From Dermanyssus gallinae (lineage: Eukaryota; Arthropoda; Arachnida; Mesostigmata; Dermanyssidae), in assembly GCA_003439945.1 (NCBI GenBank), contig QVRM01005415.1, positions 62,001 through 126,000 of the forward strand: 64,000 nucleotides of DNA. The letters are read 5' to 3'. This document shows, piece by piece, positions 33,275-46,749 of this stretch. A program made the translations under genes and the position numbers. The notes under the pieces are model-generated. The model was not told the DNA's origin, ran no database searches, and saw only the letters and a program-made list of their open reading frames with translations. How positions within the stretch are numbered: the first letter of the stretch is position 1; each line of letters opens with the position of its first letter.

Positions 33275-33868
33275 GTATAAAAAATATAGTATTTATTCAT
33301 ATTTTCCGAAAGGTTTCGGTTTCTGCTTCGAAATAGTTTTCGCACGCTGCAATGCATTTGCATGCTACTTCCTTCCCTTGCTGTAAAAAAAACATTGTAA
33401 ACGCGTCGTTCAGAATTGAATTGAGTTTCTCCTGCGAACTTTTCCTTATCTCTCCTCTATAGGGTCGAAACGTTGTCCGTTCATTTTTTTTTACTGTAGA
33501 AACAGAAGAAGGTCGCACAAAGTCAGATCCGGCAAATAAGGAGGTTGCAAAAATATAAAAATCTAAATTTAAAATATAATCCAAAACCAGTAACGTTGTG
33601 TGCGTCGGTGTTTTGTCCTGATAGAGAACTATGTTGTTACTGTTTGCCCAGAGTTCAGGCCAATCTCGCGCAATCTTCAAAAAATGTTGCCGTAGTAGTC
33701 GTTATTAGTCGTAAAACCAGACGACAAACTTTTTGAAACAGAATTTCTTTGCAGTCGAAAATACAGCCAGAACAGCCTTGGTGTCGGATCCTGGAAGCGC
33801 TACCGGGAGAATTGGGCTTTGGCCTGTCGTAACCATATACTCGTGACTTTTGCAATCTCCTTCTGAAG
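33275..33868 (-). pseudogene. Decayed, 5'-truncated mariner transposase (third lineage)
   Basis: Minus-strand readings in shifting frames preserve the order of a mariner catalytic domain: SRVYGYDRPKPNSPG, then FEDCARLA, WPELWANSNNIVLYQDKTPT (matching the LLHHDNAPAHTS region, with D kept), and a C-terminus SSQEKLNSILNDAF...CIAACENYFEAE matching the KCI..GDYFEGD block of family 1. The DNA-binding half is absent; the 5' side meets a (TA)n array at 33884. It is much more diverged than the two family 1 copies. Confidence 0.75.
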
Positions 33869-33879
33869 CAACCTTAAGT

Positions 33880-33883
<4 letters not shown>

Positions 33884-33929
<46 letters not shown>
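33884..33929. repeat. (TA)n microsatellite
   Basis: About 46 bp of TA at the truncated 5' side of the mariner relic. Confidence 0.97.
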
Positions 33930-33932
<3 letters not shown>

Positions 33933-35331
33933 GCGCAACAACCCGTTATTTTCCACTGAAATCGCTAGGGCATCGGAGAAAGGCTGCTCCTTCTAGCAGA
34001 CTTAAAATGACAGTAAACCAGGAGGAAAGGAGGTAGAACGAGTTTTCAACAGCTGTCAGCTCCAGGCCCGGCTGATGGCTTGGTGGCTCTCTCGACTGAC
34101 GTTCCGAAGGTAAAGAGTGGTGACGCTTCATCTGTGGAGCCGATAAATCCTTGAATTTTACGCCTGGTTCTCACGTCGAGTACTGCACAGGCAACGCTCG
34201 CAAAACCTGCTGTCTTGCCTAGTGTTACTTCGATTTAAGTAGACATTGCTTGTACAGCGAAGATTTCAAATTATTGGAAGGTAATGACTGATAAAAACAC
34301 TGACAAGCGCATTGACAAGGCTAAGTGACTGAATTAGGCTATTTAGGCTCCGCAACATAGTGGCTAGACGCACTACAGACTAATTTGAGTTGTGAGTTAT
34401 CGCTGACTGGAGAACACCGTGACTGATACAATATCGGTTGCTTACGAGTCTTTTACCAATAAGCTCATGGCTCTATGTAGTCAGTTTTTCAAGCCCTTTT
34501 TCCTTAAGTTTCAACCTGAATCACGATGCTGTATAATTTAACTGCGGTTCAACACATCCGACACACGTATTAAAGATTTAGACTGTGGAGGGCGTTGCCG
34601 ACAAAGAGTGTCTTGGATGTCCCGCCAATGGCCCAATGTCAAGATTTGTCCCGATTTTGAACTCAGATCAGTGGAGTCGACCGTGATTTTTTTTTAAAAT
34701 TATTTATCAATGAGAATATCCGTCGGGCTCTAAGTGGCTTAGGGGTGCTCGCGCCCTTCTCGGGTATATATTCGATCATATTGCTATAACAAATTGCTCA
34801 AATGTTTGCAGTATTTGAGCGGCCGTGCTTGACACCACGTCGATCGTTTCCGACCATTTTCTAGTAGTTGTATCTCTAAGTGAAGACCAACCTTCTTCAC
34901 AGTTACCATGCCCTCGGGGCTGAATGTCGTTGGCGCCCCTATTTCCTATACCTAAGACCGACAATACATTAGGAATACGGGATGCAAACTCGTCTGTTTT
35001 TCTGCAGGTCTTCGCAGCTTAAGACACAATGCTAACAAACTCTCCTGTAGATTTCGTACGTGAGACTAAGAGAGTGTGCATATTTTTTAGAAATAGATAT
35101 ACAACCGCTCTTCGTGCGGCAAGAGGGGCGTTTCATATAACTTGGTTGGACGTTTTCAAAACGGATTCCAGGCGGCTCTGCAGGTTCACAATTAAGGCGT
35201 GTGGTAAGGGTCGCGGCGAGACAGAGCTTCACTTGGTACTGTCCGCAAGCTTTAGTGATTTGTTAACTGATGCCAAGCCAACTTCAGATGAGCTGAATCA
35301 CCATGTTTGGTGCTTGTGGGCTTAAGCCTTG

Positions 35332-35334
<3 letters not shown>
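33930..35334. other. Unassigned region
   Basis: 1.4 kb with short ORFs only. A weak tRNA-like segment (GTGGCTTAGGGGTGCTCGCG at about 34735) could be an eroded SINE head; its B box is poor. Confidence 0.45.

Positions 35335-35364
<30 letters not shown>
35335..35364. repeat. (TA)n at the 3' end of the R2/R4-like element
   Basis: TA array directly following (in element orientation) the 3' UTR of the minus-strand retrotransposon. Confidence 0.96.
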
Positions 35365-35370
<6 letters not shown>

Positions 35371-35450
35371 AAATATTGTGATGATTTATTAATCATTTAC
35401 AATACGTTTGCACACTCGACAGTGCTCGCTTTAATAAAAATGGTAATAAA
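35365..35450 (-). repeat. 3' UTR of the R2/R4-like family (reference copy)
   Basis: On the plus strand it reads GATGATTTATTAATCATTTA then CAATACGTTTGCACACTCGA then GTGCTCGCTTTAATAAAA. The minus-strand transcript would end in an AT-rich tail. Two other copies are flanked by TA repeats. Confidence 0.8.
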
Positions 35451-35473
35451 AAGGTGTCACGTAAGGTTAAGAA

Positions 35474-36993
35474 TCAGCTGTCCGTGTCCTTGCTTGATGG
35501 TAGCCCCTGGACCCGGCGCGAGCGGTATATAATCAAGGTTCCTTGCAACGTTAACACGGTAAGATCCATAAGATTCCACTTTGTGACGCCGAGCCCCAAA
35601 AGCGTCCTCGCAGAGTCGGAGTCCCATACATCGCTTATAGAGATAGTGATGAATCTGAATCTGCGAGGTTTTTGCGGGTCGGGGAGCGCCGCTCTTAGGA
35701 ACTCGACGTCATATTTGGTGATCTTGTCCTGCCGCGCTTTTGCCAGATCCCGGTTCGGGCCGCAAACCTCGACATCTAACACCCAGACCTTGGTAGGTGT
35801 TGTTATTACGAGATCGGGCTTTAGACCCGGTGCGCCCGGTCGACAAAATACTCGCTCACGAACCACCTCATGAACCTCTCGCGGAGAAGACGCGCCACGC
35901 GATCACGACGCGAAGACGTCGTCATGGCTCTCTCAGGCGCATGACACCCGTGCCTACAACGTTTGTTGTAGCCCGGGTGTCCCCTGGCCAATCTGGCACG
36001 CGTTGGTAGTGCGTTGATCCTGAGCTTTAGTAGGTTTAAATACGCCTTACCAGATAGGTAGGGCAGACCCTTAATCCAGTAATGTACAAAGGGGGTTTCG
36101 TGTGCTTTTGTGCCCTATCGAACGTGTTGTGTAGTTGTTGAGACCAGTAATCGGTCTCTTGTGTAGCGGTTTCAATGAAGGTTCCCAAGCGCTCGCAAAG
36201 AAGTCTTGTTTTCGCAAGGTCTTTTTTGAAGTGCTCGGTGGTTAGCATCCATTGGACACCAGGGTGCGTGGAGTGTTGTAGTGCTGTCTAATTTTGAAAA
36301 AATGTCGCCGAGAACTAGATTAAATAAAGGACAGAGGATCTCCCTCCCTAACACCCCTAGTTGGCCGAAATGTGCGACATTCTTGTCCAAATTCTATGAG
36401 AGTTTTCGATGAGCGGTACAAGCGTTCGATATAACTAATGAATACCTCTGGGTATCCGCGAGTCCGGAGTGACCACAGGACGGAGTCATGACTCACCATG
36501 TCGAACGCCTCACGGAGGTCGATTGAGGCGAGTCTGAGCTCACGTCCTGCAGACTTGGCATTGTTAAGGATACCATCCAGAACCGCAAGATTCTCGAAGG
36601 TACCATTATAAAGGAGAAACGCTCGCTGAATTGGGAGAAGCTTAATAGAGTTCTGGAGGCGTCTAGAGATAATTTTGTTAAGCGTTCGTTGTAAGTATGA
36701 ACTAATAAATAGGGGTTGCAGATCGCTTGGGGATGTGGCATTGTTAATTTTAGGGATGAACGCTTGGAGAGCAGTTTCATGGGCTGAGGCAATATCGCTA
36801 ATTAATAGTATGTTAAAAATACAACAGACTACTTCTAACGGGAGTTTACGAAGGGACGAAAGACAAATTCCATCCAAGCCTAGTGCTTTAGAAGGTCCGC
36901 GGAGAGCTAAGTTGGTTTCCTTTATGGAGATAGGAAGGGAAACCTCGAAGAGATCAGAGTTGGGAGTGTATACGGGGCAAGGGAGTGAAAACC
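35474..36993 (-). pseudogene. RT-RLE ORF of the R2/R4-like element (broken)
   Basis: RT part: GLDGICLSSLRKLPLEVVCC, ETALQAFIPKINNATSPSDL, RAFLLYNGTFENLAVLDGIL, LRLASIDLREAFDMVSHDSV (first catalytic Asp) and FRPTRGVREGDPLS. The YxDD block is missing: the reading breaks near 36320 and resumes in linker sequence (TATQETDYWSQQLHNTFDRA, ITGLRVCPTYLVRRI). The RLE part is well preserved: GLKPDLVITTPTKVWVLDVE, then NRDLAKARQDKITKYDVEFL, giving PD-x12-D...K..KY, the PD-(D/E)xK nuclease signature. Stops at 36036 and frame changes confirm it is dead. The clean RLE next to a deleted palm shows loss by internal deletion. Confidence 0.88.
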
Positions 36994-38229
36994 TTAGAAT
37001 GAAAACCAAGAATTTTCCAAATAATGTTTTTAAATTTATCTTATTCGATATACTCCCCGAGATGCTCAATACACTTTTCCCAGCAAGATTTCAGAGCTTT
37101 TATACCTCTTAAGTAGAATTCCGCGTCTTTAGACTGAAAATAGGCATTGACAGCAGCCTTAACCTCTTCATTGCTGGAAAAACGCTTTCCACAGAGACTA
37201 TTCTTTAAATGTCCGAAGAGGAAATAATCAGAGGGGGCCAGGTACGGAGAATAGGAAGGTTATTCAATAAGTTCGAACCTCAGTTGGGCCAGTTTTGCCG
37301 TTGCTTGCCGCGACTTGTGTGCGGGAGCATTGTCCTGGTGAAACAGGACAACCTTCTTCTGCAAAGCGGGCCGTTTCACGATGAGTTCTTGCTTCAGGCA
37401 GTCCAACAGTCTTGCATAATATTCTCCCGTGATCGTTTTACCGTTCTCAAGGTAGTCGACCAGAATTATTCCACGTTGGTCCCAAAAAACCGTAGTCATC
37501 ATTTTTCCGGCCGATGCCGTTGTCCGCACCCTCTTCGGAGGTCCTTCACCAGGTGCACACCATTGACGAGATGCTTCTTGGGTCTCGGGAGTGTAGTGAT
37601 GGACCCAGCTTTCATCGACGGTCACGAATCTGCGCCAAAAATCCGACGGATTTTTCGACATCTTGGCCAAATTTCGCTGTGAAGCGGAAACACGCAGCCA
37701 TTTTTCTCTGAGCTCTTTCCTCTTCAAGTTTTCGTGCAGGATGAATTGCACACTCCCCAAACTGATCCCCAAGGCCTCCGCTATCTCCCTAATGTTCACT
37801 CGCTTATCTGCGGCAACGATTTTCCGCACCTTTTCCACGTTTTCCTAATCAGTTGCCGTTTTTGGGCGTTTTGAACGTAGTTCATCCCGGTCCTCCTGGG
37901 ACCTCTTTTTAACTCATTAATCCAGTTGGAAACAGTGGCAAAACATGGCGCAGAGTCACCGTACACCTCGTCTAACTCAGTTTTCACTTGGGTCGCATTC
38001 CAACCTTTGAAATAAAATGCTTGATAACCACTCGAAACTATTTTTTCTCCATTTTTCAAAATCACGCCGATACGTTGCACGGGAAAAGCGATCAAACGAA
38101 ATCGCAACGGCCAATCACCATAATATTTTGACTGCTGGCAGTCGAAAAGTTGCAGTTCCTAATAGCGGTGGAAGCGCGACAAAATTCGAATTCTAAAAAG
38201 CTCATTCTAAGAACTTATTGAACTACCTG
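36994..38229 (-). mobile_element. Mariner family 2, copy 2, missing one terminus
   Basis: The 5' end (at 38229) is intact: reverse complement CAGGTAGTTCAATAAGTTCT, followed by TA at 38230-38231. The other end should read CAGGTACTTCAACAAGTTCT, but homology starts only at TTAGAATGAAAACC (36994), so about 19 bp of the inverted repeat are gone and the element fuses directly to the RT reading of the R2/R4-like element. It either inserted there and was trimmed, or a deletion joined them. Confidence 0.9.
37041..38052 (-). pseudogene. Mariner family 2 transposase, copy 2 (broken)
   Basis: The start ATG at 38052 reads MEKK then a TAG. The DNA-binding half follows (FKGWNATQVKTELDEVYGDS, IREIAEALGISLGSVQFIL), then TVDESWVHHYTPETQEASRQ, GKMMTTVFWDQRGIILVDYL, VVLFHQDNAPAHKSRQ, FELIE then a TAA (37260-37262), and YSPYLAPSDYFLF. 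The three catalytic Asp positions are kept, but the usually invariant SPDLAP reads SPYLAP. Between the DNA-binding and catalytic halves the linker is shorter than usual in mariners, as in copy 1, suggesting the two copies share a deleted ancestor. Confidence 0.9.
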
Positions 38230-38231
38230 TA

Positions 38232-38756
38232 TATCTCATTCGGTGTTTTTCTTAATGCGGCGGCTGCCACTTAAATGTTGTCACATCTTGGTGGCCTACC
38301 CTCCACGGTAATTTGGTTTAATTTCAACCTTTCGGGTAGAGCACAGGCTGTCACGATCGGTACGGTGGAATCGCACTGGCATAGTGTTGACATTGGAACA
38401 CGTTTGGGCTCTGTTGTTGTTCGCATTTTATACTTGAAATTTTGTTGAAAATTATTTTTTTGAAAATAAGACTTGACAAGCTAAGTAAAGCGATAGCCAA
38501 TGACACAACGTTACTTTTTCGAATCAATTCACATGACAGTAGTGGCGGAGTATGTAACTGACTCTATTAACCTGGTGAGTCACGTCATAAAAACATTCAA
38601 CGAATTTGACTCAGTTGTTAGTACTAGCAACACGAATGTGATATTCTTTCGTCATGCTACGAGGCTAATTAGCGGACCAACGTTCTTTCACCTTCGCCTG
38701 GTCAAGTGTCTGGGGTGACTCCTTATACTGATGAGCTACCTTAGACTATATACATA
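38232..38756. other. Unassigned spacer
   Basis: About 0.5 kb; nothing recognised, and I could not read the missing 5' half of the R2/R4-like element here. Confidence 0.45.
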
Positions 38757-39232
38757 GGTGCTAAATGTTATGCTGTCATTTTGGCTTTGCGACGCATCAA
38801 ACAGCTTGAAGTCCCCATTGAAGATATGTTTGAGGATCAGAAGAGACGCTCCAACCTGCCAGAGACTCCCGCCTACAAGGAATTCATCCGCATGTGGGAG
38901 GACAAGATGGCGAACATCAACCCGGACATTTTTGACATGAATGCCATGCGAGACAGAACCTAGAAGGACTTAGGCCGCACAAACCGCCGCATAGTGACTC
39001 GTTTCGTGGTACACGGGTTCCACCACGTCCTGTGCGGGACGCACGGCTTCCACGACCCTCATCCATCATGTATATGTACTCGGTGCGGGGCCTTTTGCAC
39101 AAAGTGCCACGGGGCAATTTGCCCACGTGTAAATTCTTTAAAGAGCTTCTCGCAGTAATATTGTTTTTATTATACAATTTGACCACTGATTATGTACCTA
39201 ACAAAGGTGATTTTAATAAATGAATGAATATT
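38757..39232 (+). mobile_element. Element D2: 3' end of the same family as D1
   Basis: Readings are VLALRRIKQLEVPIEDMFED, ETPAYKEFIRMWEDKMANIN, then a TAG at 38961, NRRIVTRFVVHGFHHVLCGT and a Cys/His cluster CICTRCGAFCTKCHGAIC, with a stop at 39129. The 3' UTR has TATGTACCTAACAAAGGTGA followed by AATAAATGAATGAAT, matching D1 (14830-14850). It is strongly 5'-truncated. The cluster CxC-x2-C-x3-C-x2-C-H is better preserved than in D1. Confidence 0.8.
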
Positions 39233-39849
39233 GAAGATATGTTGATTGTTAACGACTTACTGTTTCTCTTCCTCCTTTGATACGAAATCATCTCTTGTAG
39301 GGAGATAAGGATCATGGCACTTATTTGTTGAGCGAAGGTCGTAGCAAAATACTGAATTACGGGCAAGATACTCTTGATGTCGGAGTGATTCTGTATAGAA
39401 CCTGTTTTTCACCCACGGGCTTCTATCATTCACGAAAGCTTATGTTCTGTGTGCAGGTATACATATCGCATGCAGAACAGCTCGCGGTTTTATCTCGGCG
39501 GACAATACAATCCCTTTGATCCCAAAAAGGAATTAGGGCCATAGGATGAGCTACGATTTTTAAGTTACCAATTCACAAAGAGGTTAGCTCGCAAACCCTA
39601 AAGTACGGGTTGCCCGGGATTTGGGGTTCACTACCCAGTAGACTTAGATCCTGTACTTCATTTAGATTGATCAAGCGAGAGTTCAAAAACCTCGTGAGTA
39701 GCTAATGAACTCTCATTTGTGTGGTACCATAGCTAGGCTGGTGGCCACTAGGTCGATCTGCAGGACGAAGCTTATCGTATTGCAAATCATAAGGACTCCT
39801 GACCTGGGAAGTTGAGGTGGTAATTGTCTGTTATAGGTACACGCCCAAA

Positions 39850-39898
39850 ACTCAAGCATTGTAAGATGCAGTTCCGATATCAAATCACGTTGTCACTC
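39850..39898 (+). repeat. Short shared 3'-end-like repeat, copy 2
   Basis: Matches 22690-22740 (ACTCAAGC, then ATGCAGTTCCGATA, then AAATCACGTTGTCA) and runs into the (TA)n array at 39899. Confidence 0.6.

Positions 39899-39968
<70 letters not shown>
39899..39968. repeat. (TA)n microsatellite
   Basis: About 70 bp of TA. Confidence 0.97.
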
Positions 39969-39973
<5 letters not shown>

Positions 39974-40200
39974 CTTATCTAGCTGGCAGCTTACACGCCA
40001 CTGCAAAGCACAACTGTTGGTGTTGCTCTCTCTCTCTCTCTCTGCAGGTCTCGAACGCCCTCACGCCTCTGTGTCCTATGCGCTCCCTGAGTATGCTCTC
40101 CATCAAACGTCTCTGAATATGTTCTTCTAGAATGTCACAACTCTCAATACGTACCGAGGACGTCGATCAAAAGTCTCACAAGACAAACGAACATTAATAA

Positions 40201-41553
40201 CAACGGACGAGGACATTTACAGCAGGTGGCCATAGCAGCGGCATAAAATAGTCGTGGTATTTGGTGGGGGAAGGGTCATCGGCAAGGTTATTTCCGCTGC
40301 TAATGTGTGGTCGCCGCCGTAATTGTATACCGCATCGTGACTAACCAAAGCAGCAACAACAATAGCAATACTGATAATGATGATTATTATGACGAGTTGT
40401 TGTTGTTGTTTGTTGTTGTTTTTGTTGTTAGTGAGTAGTGCACAAGGCCGGTGTCTCTCTTCGTTGGCCACGAGGGTTGAGCGGTTGTGAGGAGCATGAC
40501 TCACGCAGCTGGCATCACGTGTCATGATCGCCGTGCCGCACGCCTGTCACTTTTTACGTCAGCCAGCCGCCAGAATGCGTGTCCGCTTGTGTGTGAATGG
40601 TCGCACGGAGCCGCCAGTCAGCATAAGAACAGTGGGTGTGACGGATCGCCGACTCGGGGGTGGTTGTGTGGGGATCAATCCTTTCTCCGGGATATGTTCA
40701 TCACACACCGTGTAGCCCGTATATACGAATTCACACACATATATATATATATATATATGTGTGTGTACAAACATGAGAGCAGATTCAGCGTCTTTATGAG
40801 CCCCTCCCACACGGAACTGGGGTTAGATGACTGACCGTCTGCCGGATTTCCGCTCGCCCTTTCGCCTTCGTCGACCCGTTGGATGGGCCTGCCGTGGCGT
40901 CTTCCGCCGATAGCGCCCTGAGCGATACGGAGTTCGTCGGTGGTGTGGCGCTGCGTTTGTGCAACGAACGATGGTGGTATCCTGGCCACGTGTTTTCTTT
41001 ATCCTTTATTTATGGCGGGGCTGCGAGAGCAGATAGAGCAACTGAAGCGTGTGGTCGAGGACAACAACAACAACAACAACAAGAACAACAACGACGACAA
41101 CGATTACGACGTCAACAACAACAGCAACAACAACAACAACAACAAATCGCGTCATCACAGGAGCAAACCCGCTTTGCCTTATCTTGTGTGAATGTTTGTC
41201 TTTCCCTGTCACGTTGTCTGTAATCGTGCATAGCAACAGTACTCGTCATTCTCGAGGACGGTGCAACTGGGAACAGGGGCACAGCAGCAGGCTGGGGCAC
41301 AGAAGCATAATGACGACAAAAATAACGAACTCAAACTACAACAAGCTGCAGGGACGATGAAAAAGATATTAAAACGTACCACAAAAAAAAACAGAGAGAA
41401 CAACACCACAAACAACCTCCAAAATGTGTGTTCGTGCAAAGTAAAACAAACGAAACTAGAGCTGGATCGAGCAAGTTTAATACAATTTGGTTTGGTGTGT
41501 TTGGTCATTCCTGCCACACGTATTTGATTTAATGTGACATCACACTACACATT

Positions 41554-41556
<3 letters not shown>
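40201..41556. other. Simple-repeat-rich region, no defined gene
   Basis: Contains GTT arrays (40395-40430), (TA)n at 40737-40759 and an AAC array (41058-41151). ORFs on both strands are made mostly of Gln/Asn/Thr or Val/Cys runs. CpG-rich parts (40500-40980) show no domain. Confidence 0.45.
41058..41151. repeat. AAC trinucleotide array
   Basis: Imperfect AAC/ACG repeats giving poly-Asn, poly-Gln or poly-Thr depending on frame. Confidence 0.92.

Positions 41557-41607
<51 letters not shown>
41557..41607. repeat. (TA)n microsatellite
   Basis: About 50 bp of TA, roughly 265 bp beyond the 3' end of element C. Confidence 0.96.
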
Positions 41608-41609
<2 letters not shown>

Positions 41610-42030
41610 CGGTTGATATTAACATGAATTGTAAAAATAATCGTTTGGAGACGATTCCGTATTAGCTAAAACATTTATATACATTTTAGTCAGCTAATGA
41701 CTACAATTCGAGCGCTGTCTGCTGAAATGAGGCCGCTGCTGTGCTGCCTCGCTTCGATTTTCGAGGAGACCATCTACAGGAGAATCCAAGACTTTCAGGA
41801 AACCGCATATCTTCCGACAGGGTAAACTAAGTAATAAGAAGACATCTAAGCATACAAACGTTTATTTATTTAAGTCATTCAATTACATGCGGTCGTTCGA
41901 CGCTGACTCGACTCAGCTACGGCAGAGAGGCGAGTCCATTGCCCGAGGGCAATAAACCAATGATCGACGCAGCGTTTCCGTGTTAAATTTCAACTGATAT
42001 CCTCTGTCTGAAAAACTCTGTCATGCCCTC

Positions 42031-42420
42031 TTATCGCTGGTTGCCACAGCGACTCTTGTCCTCAGCTCCGCTGAGGAGAAAACTCCTTGTGATTTTTCCC
42101 ATTGGGCGCATTGTCCCGAAGGCGACCGGCTGAACGATGAAGATTGGCTCTAGTTCGCGGTATTTAGCCAGCTTACGGTCTTTTGCAAAGCGCGCCGCTG
42201 CTCCGATCTCCTCTGGGGGGGGGGGGGGGGGGGGGGGCTGGGGAATGTCGAGCATACGATGCGGTCAACGTGCAAAACACGGTGACGTCGTACAAGATAA
42301 CGTCTTCACTTCATAGAATTAGAGGCAGGCCATCCGGACACCGTTGGCTGTTTGGTGACAGTTTATTGTCCAGCGCAGTCTGTAGCTGCGGTGAGGAAAA
42401 GCCCTGAAACCATTTGCCGC
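42031..42420 (-). pseudogene. RLE remnant of element C
   Basis: The RLE motif is split: CPDGLPLIL with the PD pair, then a Pro run from the G23 tract (42215-42237), then AKDRKLAKYRELEPIFIVQPVAFGTM with the K..KY part. Where B has a TAA after NFIV, C keeps a Gln codon, so that stop is private to B. It cannot be functional because of the deletion and the G run. Confidence 0.8.
42215..42237 (+). repeat. G23 homopolymer
   Basis: 23 consecutive G residues inside the decayed RLE of element C. Possibly a true expansion or a sequencing/assembly artefact. Confidence 0.9.
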
Positions 42421-43598
42421 TTATCGGATCGATCGCGGCTCTCAGGCAAAGGCCTGATCCTTCATGTTGGCACGCCTGGCACATCAGCTGCGTTTGGGCC
42501 GACTTAACTAATAGCAAGTCCAATGCCGATTTTAAAACATGCATTCAGGCATTTGACCCCCCTGAACTTCGTAGTATTGGCAAGCTTGTTCCATTTGAAT
42601 GATAAAGCTTGGGTAAGTGGCCGATCCCTGACAACGTCGCTTTTTGCAATATCGGTGTTTTTGAGACTCTAGATAAGCAGAAATAACAATTTGCTAAGCC
42701 ACGCAAATTTCCATTCTTTCTGTGGACGTCGGAAGCAATGCCTCTAACTAAGAGGTCTTAGGCAAACCTTTTGGTTGTCTAGGGCCTCTTGGTTAGTAGC
42801 GTAGCTAAACGTTTAGAATACCCTGAAGGAGCGTCGCAAGATTTCGTCGGTATTTGAAGCAGGTTTGGCATAGGTAGCACCGTGAGCCGCGAATAATGTA
42901 GATCAGCCTCAAGTCAAAAGTTGGCAAGCTCACGCGTGGCAGTAAATGGCTGGGTAAGCGTCCAAAAGCCGAAGTCGGAAGCGAACAAGGTCAGAGCTCT
43001 TTATAGTTAAAGATGAGCCGATGGATTATTTGACAATTGGCGCCGCTAAAAGCTCGAGTTCATAATAAAAAATTACTTGACAGCTGGCAGAGGTTTGCGC
43101 CTCGATGGCTATACTCCAGAAAGGGAAGAAAAGCCTTGAACTTGGCGTCATTCAGATTAGGTCATGAGCCAACAGCCTTGAATTCTTCTGTCTGGGCCTG
43201 GGCAATATCTCCGTGAATCACCAGGGCGTTTCCGGCATGGCTTCTTTTGCCGTCCAGAAACCACGGTCGAAGTTAGGCCGAAGTTAGGCGCGTTGGAAGC
43301 TTGTGGATAGCGGCGCAAAATAGAGCCTGGTCCACAAGGGTCACCCTGTTGAACGCATAAGCATGACTCAGTGAACTCTCCCTGCCAAATTAATTAATCT
43401 CCCTTGCATGAATAAAATTATATCTGATGTACTAGGGTATATCAGCGGGTCTCGAGCGCGTAAGTGTATTGAAGGCGTTGTTATAGTCTAGCTTGACGAT
43501 CACCTTGCCTGCGAAATTTGTTCGCTTCCGCACATCTACTGATTCTGCAGCCATCTCACCGGCATTGCATTATATCTATATTAGATTTTCAAAATAAT

Positions 43599-46190
<2,592 letters not shown>

Positions 46191-46197
46191 CCACAAA

Positions 46198-46482
46198 GCT
46201 GCAGCAACAACAACAGCATCATCATCATCATTATCATCAACAACATCATCATCATCAACAAAAACAACAACTTTATCAACAACAACACACACACAACAAC
46301 GACATTATCGACAACAACACACACACAACAACAACAACATTATCAACAACAACACACACACACAACAACAACATTATCAACAACAACACACGCACAACAA
46401 CATTATCAACAACAACAACAACAACAACAGCAACAACATTATCATCAACATCATCATCATCAACAACAACAACATACTGCGT
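46198..46482. repeat. CAA/CAT trinucleotide-rich array with ACACAC units
   Basis: A complex array of about 285 bp made of CAACAA, CATCAT and higher-order units (ACAACAACATTATCAACAAC repeated about four times with variations). It creates a false 185-codon ORF rich in Gln, His and Thr at 45983-46540. Confidence 0.92.
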
Positions 46483-46749
46483 GACAACGAAAGGACAATG
46501 TGGTATCGTAATAACGTTACGTGGACTAACCGTTAACTAGTCACTGCATCGAAGCAGGGACGGCGGCACAACAACGACCTTGTGTACCTGCATGCTATGG
46601 CGCCTCCGCTTTATGTTAGTTCCGTACCATTGTAATTAACGCCCAACACAACGTAAGGGTCTAGATCTGCCTTTTTGCCCGATTCAGAACCCAGGTTTCA
46701 GATTTCTCGTCGTGTGAGAGTCTGACAGCATGCATAGCAATTTCCATAG

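Larger units (their letters stand above)
35365..36993 (-). mobile_element. R2/R4-like RLE non-LTR retrotransposon, 5' part missing
   Basis: Minus-strand element with an RT fragment (36320-36993), a linker (36036-36250), a C-terminal RLE (35474-35866) and a 3' UTR (35365-35450) that ends in (TA)n. At 36993/36994 the RT reading is cut by a mariner. I could not find the upstream half beyond 38229. The 3' UTR recurs at 8848-8915 and 49436-49512 next to TA arrays. The RT/RLE arrangement without an APE is that of the R2/R4/NeSL group; exact clade is inference. Confidence 0.85.
39233..40200. other. Unassigned region with (TA)n array
   Basis: Contains the shared 3'-end-like repeat at 39850-39898, (TA)n at 39899-39968 and a CT array at 40027-40043. 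No gene. Confidence 0.5.

Noticed and set aside
40940..41360. Poly-Asn/Gln/Thr ORFs as prion-like proteins
   Set aside because: The AAC array produces them in all three frames, with no unique flanking domain.
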